Below, in pieces: positions 5,449 through 8,676 of a DNA stretch of 8,676 nucleotides. A program made the position numbers and the translations under genes. The stretch spans positions 1 through 8,676 of the forward strand of contig JAPLHM010000290.1 of assembly GCA_026389635.1 (NCBI GenBank). Direction: 5' to 3'. The stretch is from Chloroflexota bacterium. GTDB taxonomy: Bacteria; Chloroflexota; Dehalococcoidia; GIF9; UBA5629. Under the pieces are notes generated by a model. That model made no database searches. It saw only the letters and a program-made list of their open reading frames with translations, and had not been told where the DNA came from. Numbering within the stretch: position 1 is the first letter of the stretch; each line of letters begins with the position of its first letter.

Positions 5449-6595
5449 GAACAGTGAACGATCAGTAGCCAGTACCCAGGACCTAGGACCCAGCGCCCAG
5501 GACCCAGCGCCCAGGACCCGGCACCCAGAACCTAGCTCCCAGGAGCTAGCGCCCAGGACCCTGTTTGTCACCGGCGGCGCGGGTTTCATCGGCAGCAACT
5601 TCATTCGCCACGTCTTGTCTGCACATGACGGCGTTCGGGCCGTCAACTACGACAAGCTGACCTACGCCGGAAACCTCGAGAACCTTACAGACATCAAGGA
5701 GAGCGAGCGGTATCGGTTCGTGCGCGGCGACATCAGCGACGCCAAGGCGGTTGCGCAGGTGTTCGCGGAAGAGAAGCCGTGGGGAGTCGTCAACTTCGCC
5801 GCTGAAAGCCACGTGGATCGCAGCATCCTCGACGCAACGCCGTTTGTGGATACAAACGTGAAGGGGACTCAGGTACTTCTCGAGGCGATCCGCCAACAGC
5901 CGGTGGAGCGATTCGTCCAGATCTCTACCGACGAAGTCTACGGAGCTCTCGGGAAGGATGGGTTGTTCAGCGAAAGCTCGCCCATCCAGCCGAACAGCCC
6001 ATACGCTGCGTGCAAGGCGGCGGCCGACCTGATTGCCCTCGCCTATGCCAAGACGTACGGCCTCCCGATAGTGGTCACCCGTAGCTCCAACAACTATGGA
6101 CCCTACCAGTTCCCGGAGAAGCTCATTCCCTTAACGGTTCGAAATGCTCTGGCCGGGAAAGAGCTGCCCATCTACGGCGAGGGGAAGCAGGTTCGCGATT
6201 GGCTCTACGTGGAGGACAACTGCAGAGCGATCGATGCCGTGCTGCACAAGGGGCGCATCGGCGAGGTCTACAACATCGGCGGGGATTGTGAGAAACAGAA
6301 CATCGATCTCGTCAAGCTCATCTGTGAGATCCTGAGGAATCACCCCGAGACCCAAGAGCTAAGACCTAGGATCCAGTTCATCAAGGACCCTCGCGGAGCC
6401 GCGCACGACTTCCGCTACGCGCTCGACTGCCGCAAGATCAGAGAAGAGCTCGGTTGGGGTCCCCGGATGTCTTTCGAGACAGGCCTTGCATCCACGGTGG
6501 AGTGGTACCGCGCGAACAGGCCGTGGACAGAGAGGGTCATTACCGGAGAGTATCGCGACTACTACCGCAAGATCTACGGAGCCTGCGCGCCATGA
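5441..6595 (+). CDS. rfbB: dTDP-glucose 4,6-dehydratase (RmlB) with a repeat-encoded N-terminal extension
   Basis: It converts dTDP-glucose to dTDP-4-keto-6-deoxyglucose with NAD+, the second step of the pathway. Seen: the extended SDR Rossmann motif TGGAGFIG (44-51), NYDKLTYAGNLENL, NFAAESHVDRSI (118-129), the active-site STDEVYG (162-168, with the Thr-Asp-Glu set), YAACK (Tyr188, Lys192), RSSNNYGPYQFPEKLIPL and VRDWLYVEDNCRAI. The length is 384 residues, longer than usual because residues 1-40 precede the place where RmlB proteins normally begin (about LFVTGG). No in-frame ATG, GTG or TTG exists between 5441 and 5561, so ATG 5441 is the only canonical start. CTG 5561 would be a rare alternative. 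AAGGGG at 5425-5430 inside the four-helix-bundle gene is a possible Shine-Dalgarno. The extension is Pro/Ser/Gln/Arg-rich, with most of it encoded by the 7-bp array. The stop overlaps rfbD as ATGA. Confidence 0.95.
   Translation: MPKNSERSVASTQDLGPSAQDPAPRTRHPEPSSQELAPRTLFVTGGAGFIGSNFIRHVLSAHDGVRAVNYDKLTYAGNLENLTDIKESERYRFVRGDISDAKAVAQVFAEEKPWGVVNFAAESHVDRSILDATPFVDTNVKGTQVLLEAIRQQPVERFVQISTDEVYGALGKDGLFSESSPIQPNSPYAACKAAADLIALAYAKTYGLPIVVTRSSNNYGPYQFPEKLIPLTVRNALAGKELPIYGEGKQVRDWLYVEDNCRAIDAVLHKGRIGEVYNIGGDCEKQNIDLVKLICEILRNHPETQELRPRIQFIKDPRGAAHDFRYALDCRKIREELGWGPRMSFETGLASTVEWYRANRPWTERVITGEYRDYYRKIYGACAP
5464..5561 (-). repeat. Right heptanucleotide repeat array, 14 contiguous units
   Basis: There are fourteen uninterrupted 7-base units of consensus AG(G/C)(A/G)CC(C/T) on the + strand: AGTAGCC, AGTACCC, AGGACCT, AGGACCC, AGCGCCC, AGGACCC, AGCGCCC, AGGACCC, GGCACCC, AGAACCT, AGCTCCC, AGGAGCT, AGCGCCC and AGGACCC. 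The complement, GGGTCCT-like, matches the unit of the left array at 4992-5019, so the two arrays are inverted relative to each other around the four-helix-bundle gene. Seven bases is not a multiple of three, but three units (21 bases) keep frame, and the array is read through as the rfbB N-terminal extension without a stop. It ends exactly where RmlB homology starts. Confidence 0.92.
5532..5549. repeat. Perfect 8-bp inverted repeat within the right array
   Basis: CTAGCTCC (5532-5539) and GGAGCTAG (5542-5549) are perfectly complementary with only CA between them, forming a tight palindrome 11 bases before the point where RmlB homology begins. There is no T-run after it, so it is not a terminator. 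It could form an mRNA hairpin early in rfbB or a DNA cruciform. It may also be simply a by-product of repeat divergence. Confidence 0.6.
6347..6374 (-). repeat. Possible third, diverged heptamer patch inside rfbB
   Basis: Four consecutive 7-base words, GAGACCC, AAGAGCT, AAGACCT and AGGATCC, each differ by about one or two bases from units of the array at 5464-5561, in the same orientation. They encode part of NHPETQELRPR, a stretch of RmlB that I recall as variable in sequence and length between species. With so few diverged units, chance is a real alternative. Confidence 0.3.
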
Positions 6596-7482
6596 AACCG
6601 AGAGAGGCGCAAGAATGTGAAGTGCGTGGGAGCAGAGTCGCCGTCATCGGCGCCAACGGCCAACTTGGATCCGACCTGGTGCAGGTGTTCGCTGACTGGG
6701 ATCTCGTCCCTCTGATGCACGCCGACATCGAGATCTGCGACTTCGTCCACACGCGTGACGTGCTCGGGAGGATCAAGCCGGACGTCGTCATCAACACGGC
6801 CGCCTTCGTCCGCGTGGACGACTGCGAGGACGAAGTCAGCAAAGCCTTCTGGGTCAATGCCTTCGCGGTTCGGAACCTAGCTCACGTCTGCGCTGATCTC
6901 GGTTCCACACTGGTCCACATCAGCACCGACTACGTCTTCGACGGCAAGAAGCGGGAACCGTATTCAGAAGACGACCTGCCGAATCCGATCAACGTCTTTG
7001 GAGCGTCGAAGCTGGCCGGCGAGCATTTTGTGCAGGCCATTTGCCCGAAACACCTGGTCGTCCGGTCATCGGGCCTCTACGGAAGAGCCGGATCAAGCGG
7101 CAAGGGCGGCAACTTCGTTGAAACCATGATTCGACTGGCAGAGGAAGGAAAACCAATTCGTGTGGTGAACGATCAGGTGCTTGCGCCGACGTACACGAGA
7201 GACTTGGCAGAAAGCATCAGGGACCTGCTGAACCGCGAGGCTTCTGGGCTCTTCCACGTCACGAACAGCGGTCGCTGCTCTTGGTACGAGTTCGCGGTGG
7301 CCGCGCTTGCCGGACGCAAGCAAGAAGTGTCTATCCAGCCGGTCACCTCAGCGAAATACCAGACACCTGCGCGACGTCCTCTGTTCTCAATCCTAGCCTC
7401 AGCGCGCCTCCAGCAACTCGGGCTCAGCAACCCAAGACCCTGGAAGGAAGCGCTTGCCGACTACTTAACGGAGCGCAGTTGA
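6592..7482 (+). CDS. rfbD: dTDP-4-dehydrorhamnose reductase (RmlD-like) with Phe at the catalytic Tyr position
   Basis: It reduces dTDP-4-keto-rhamnose with NAD(P)H to dTDP-L-rhamnose, the last step of the pathway. Seen: Rossmann motif GANGQLGSD (20-28), PDVVINTAAFVRVDDCEDE (63-81), HISTDYVFDG (109-118), PINVFGASKLAGEHF (132-146), VVRSSGLYG, GGNFVETMI and APTYTRDLA. The length of 296 residues is normal. In the usual YxxxK active site the Tyr is replaced: codon TTT (6997-6999) gives Phe136 and Lys140 is kept. In SDR enzymes this Tyr is normally the proton donor, so activity may be altered or supplied differently. ATG 6592 overlaps the rfbB stop as ATGA. GTG 6622, ten codons later, is an alternative start nearer to the Rossmann strand. 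Position after rfbA, rfbC and rfbB makes the assignment firm despite the Phe. Confidence 0.9.
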   Translation: MKPREAQECEVRGSRVAVIGANGQLGSDLVQVFADWDLVPLMHADIEICDFVHTRDVLGRIKPDVVINTAAFVRVDDCEDEVSKAFWVNAFAVRNLAHVCADLGSTLVHISTDYVFDGKKREPYSEDDLPNPINVFGASKLAGEHFVQAICPKHLVVRSSGLYGRAGSSGKGGNFVETMIRLAEEGKPIRVVNDQVLAPTYTRDLAESIRDLLNREASGLFHVTNSGRCSWYEFAVAALAGRKQEVSIQPVTSAKYQTPARRPLFSILASARLQQLGLSNPRPWKEALADYLTERS

Positions 7483-7915
7483 GATGCAGGGAGTACCGGC
7501 GAGCACCCGATTCACTGCGGCCCGCGGGTGCGAGCAGAGAATGCCTTCCAGCCATAGGAGTCGTGGGGCAAGACATAGCCTAGAGAAGTGCGGTTTGGAG
7601 AGCTGCCGCTATGCCTTATCAATAGAGCGCGCTTCTAGCAGCCGCTTCAAGGTGCTCCGGCCGCCATGCGCTGCGAAATAGGGCTGCGCATTCAGGGCGC
7701 GCTAGAAAGGCACTGCGGCAGGTCGATGGTCGCTGTTGGGATGCTCCCAAGCGGTTCCATCGGCAGCGCTGCATGTGGAAGAAGGAAGAGACAGGTCACC
7801 AGCAGAGGCTGGCACTTGTCCGCTACTCGGGAAGGCTACACATGCTCTTACGGCGGCGGTGCACACTCCCCCGCCTGAGCCTTCGATGGTGCGCGGGGGA
7901 GGTAAGGCGAGCCTG
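7483..7915. other. Intergenic region without a convincing gene
   Basis: About 430 bases separate rfbD from the DUF616 gene. Short open frames here (for example 7484-7681 and 7666-7878) give Arg/Ser/Cys-rich translations with no recognisable motif and no good ribosome binding site, so I treat them as non-coding. No tRNA, CRISPR or clear sigma-70 promoter was seen. The only structured part is the hairpin at 7866-7901. The close spacing of the operon ends at 7482, so the downstream gene is likely a separate transcription unit. Confidence 0.6.
7866..7901 (+). promoter_or_regulatory. Perfect 9-bp inverted repeat covering a ribosome binding site
   Basis: CTCCCCCGC (7866-7874) and GCGGGGGAG (7893-7901) are perfect complements separated by 18 bases. 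The 3' arm contains GGGGGAG, the start of the purine-rich GGGGGAGGTAAGG (7895-7907) ahead of ATG 7916. No T-run follows, so it is a poor terminator. If the hairpin forms in mRNA, it would hide part of the ribosome binding site and lower translation. A transcription-factor operator is an alternative reading. Confidence 0.45.
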
Positions 7916-8548
7916 ATGTTGACTGTCTACACGGCCATCGTAGGTGGCAGGGATCGCCTTCGGCCGCCCGTGGTGCGACGCCCGGACGTGCACTACGTTG
8001 CCTTCATGGACGGGCAAGCCTCCGTAGAAGGCTGGGACATCCGACAGGCGGAGACCCGCTTCGGCGACCCTGTCGTAGATGCTAAGGCGCACAAAGTGTG
8101 GCCTCATGTGTATCTTGATGCTGCCCTGACTCTCTGGGTTGATGGGACTCACCTGCCGACTGAGGCTTTCGTTGACGCCGTTCCATCTCTGCTGGCCACA
8201 GGAGACATCGCGCTCTTTGCGCACCCGTGGCGCGACTGCCTCTACGCCGAAGGAGCAGTGTGTCGGGACGCTCTGCTAGACATTCCCGAGAGGATTCAGC
8301 TGCAGCTCGCGGACTACGCCGCGCTTGGGTTCCCTCTACATCAGGGCCTCTATGCTGGTGGCGTAATCCTCCGCCGTGACTCGCACGCCAATCGTCAGCT
8401 CTCTCGGCTCTGGTGGCAACAGATTCGCCGCTACTCGAAGCGCGACCAGATCAGTCTGCCATTCGCGCTGCGCAGACTCAAGGTCTCCCCAGTCGTGATT
8501 CCCGGGCACGTTTACAGGTCGCGCTGGTTCGACTACCAGCCGCACTAG
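7916..8548 (+). CDS. DUF616 (TOD1/MUCI70-like) putative glycosyltransferase
   Basis: A 210-residue protein that I assign by motif recall to DUF616 (Pfam PF04765). Seen: LTVYTAIVGGRDRLRPP (2-18), DVHYVAFMD (24-32), LTLWVDGTH (71-79, the likely metal or sugar-nucleotide Asp region), ALFAHPWRDCLYAEG (99-113), LHQGLYAGGVILRRDSHANR (141-160), WWQQIRRYSKRDQISLPF (166-183) and a final His. Known: family members occur in bacterial surface-glycan clusters and plants and have a GT-A-like fold. The donor and acceptor are not known from sequence. Start: ATG 7916 begins right at the conserved VYTAI strand and has AAGG at 7904-7907, 8 bases upstream. In-frame ATGs at 7886 and 7736 would add residues that look non-coding. 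There is no signal peptide, so it is probably cytoplasmic. Its place after the rhamnose operon suggests a role in assembling the exported glycan (inference). Confidence 0.85.
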   Translation: MLTVYTAIVGGRDRLRPPVVRRPDVHYVAFMDGQASVEGWDIRQAETRFGDPVVDAKAHKVWPHVYLDAALTLWVDGTHLPTEAFVDAVPSLLATGDIALFAHPWRDCLYAEGAVCRDALLDIPERIQLQLADYAALGFPLHQGLYAGGVILRRDSHANRQLSRLWWQQIRRYSKRDQISLPFALRRLKVSPVVIPGHVYRSRWFDYQPH

Positions 8549-8580
8549 CGCAGCCAGAGAAGCTGTGGACCGGCAGGCGT

Positions 8581-8611
8581 GGAGCAGCTCTCAGTCCTGC
8601 TTGCTCCTTTT
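8581..8611 (+). terminator. Weak terminator-like hairpin after the DUF616 gene
   Basis: GGAGCA (8581-8586) pairs perfectly with TGCTCC (8602-8607) across a 15-base loop, and TTTT (8608-8611) follows. It starts 32 bases after the stop of the DUF616 gene. The stem is short and the T-run has only four bases, so termination would be weak. Nothing else is visible from 8549 to the window end. Confidence 0.35.
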
Positions 8612-8676
8612 CACTGCCGTGCTGGCTCGTCGACCACGTGGGAATTGACGTGCCGGTAGACAGCGTAGAGCGGACT

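Noticed and set aside
5464..5561. CRISPR array
   Set aside because: The units are 7 bp and directly contiguous with no spacers.
7484..7878. Small genes in the gap after rfbD
   Set aside because: The translations lack motifs, have unusual Arg/Cys/Ser content, and show no convincing ribosome binding sites.
7736..7915. Longer DUF616 protein starting at ATG 7736 or 7886
   Set aside because: Family homology begins at residue 2 from ATG 7916, and the upstream translation looks random and crosses the hairpin.

Overview
The window looks like chromosomal DNA from a fairly GC-rich bacterium, probably uncultivated. Nothing in it fixes the phylum. The C-terminal domain of the first gene, the stand-alone four-helix-bundle gene and the ABC-2/dTDP-rhamnose module would all suit a Gram-negative lineage (FCB-group, Acidobacteria-like or similar), but that is only a guess. 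All recognisable genes are on the + strand.

Layout. (1) Positions 2-727: the 3' end of a large surface or appendage-like protein with a G2/IMC-like C-terminal domain. (2) Positions about 741-2033: a dead insertion sequence. Its transposase has an early stop, frameshifts and an internal deletion that appears to remove a catalytic Asp. Imperfect inverted ends can be seen. (3) Positions 2042-7482: a tight operon, wzm-wzt-rfbA-rfbC-[four-helix-bundle gene]-rfbB-rfbD. Four of the junctions are 4-nt ATGA overlaps. It encodes a two-part ABC exporter for polysaccharide and the complete four-enzyme route from glucose-1-phosphate to dTDP-L-rhamnose. (4) Positions 7483-7915: about 430 bases without a convincing gene, ending in a perfect inverted repeat that covers the ribosome binding site of the next gene. 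(5) Positions 7916-8548: a DUF616 (TOD1/MUCI70-like) putative glycosyltransferase, followed by a weak terminator-like hairpin.

How the genes work together. RfbA, RfbB, RfbC and RfbD make dTDP-L-rhamnose. Glycosyltransferases, perhaps including the DUF616 protein and others outside the window, would use it to build a rhamnose-containing glycan. Wzm/Wzt would carry the lipid-linked glycan across the inner membrane. Wzt has no C-terminal carbohydrate-binding domain, so export is probably not gated by a terminal cap.

The most unusual part is at 4992-5561. A four-helix-bundle gene (23S rRNA intervening-sequence/Avd-like family) interrupts the otherwise overlapping rfb operon. It is bracketed by arrays of a degenerate 7-bp repeat in opposite orientations: 4 clear units on the left and 14 contiguous units on the right. 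The left array encodes the last codons and stop of rfbC. The right array encodes most of a 40-residue low-complexity N-terminal extension of RfbB and ends exactly where RfbB homology begins. This looks like an inserted cassette whose ends became coding sequence of both neighbours. A second oddity is that RfbD has Phe where the SDR catalytic Tyr is expected.
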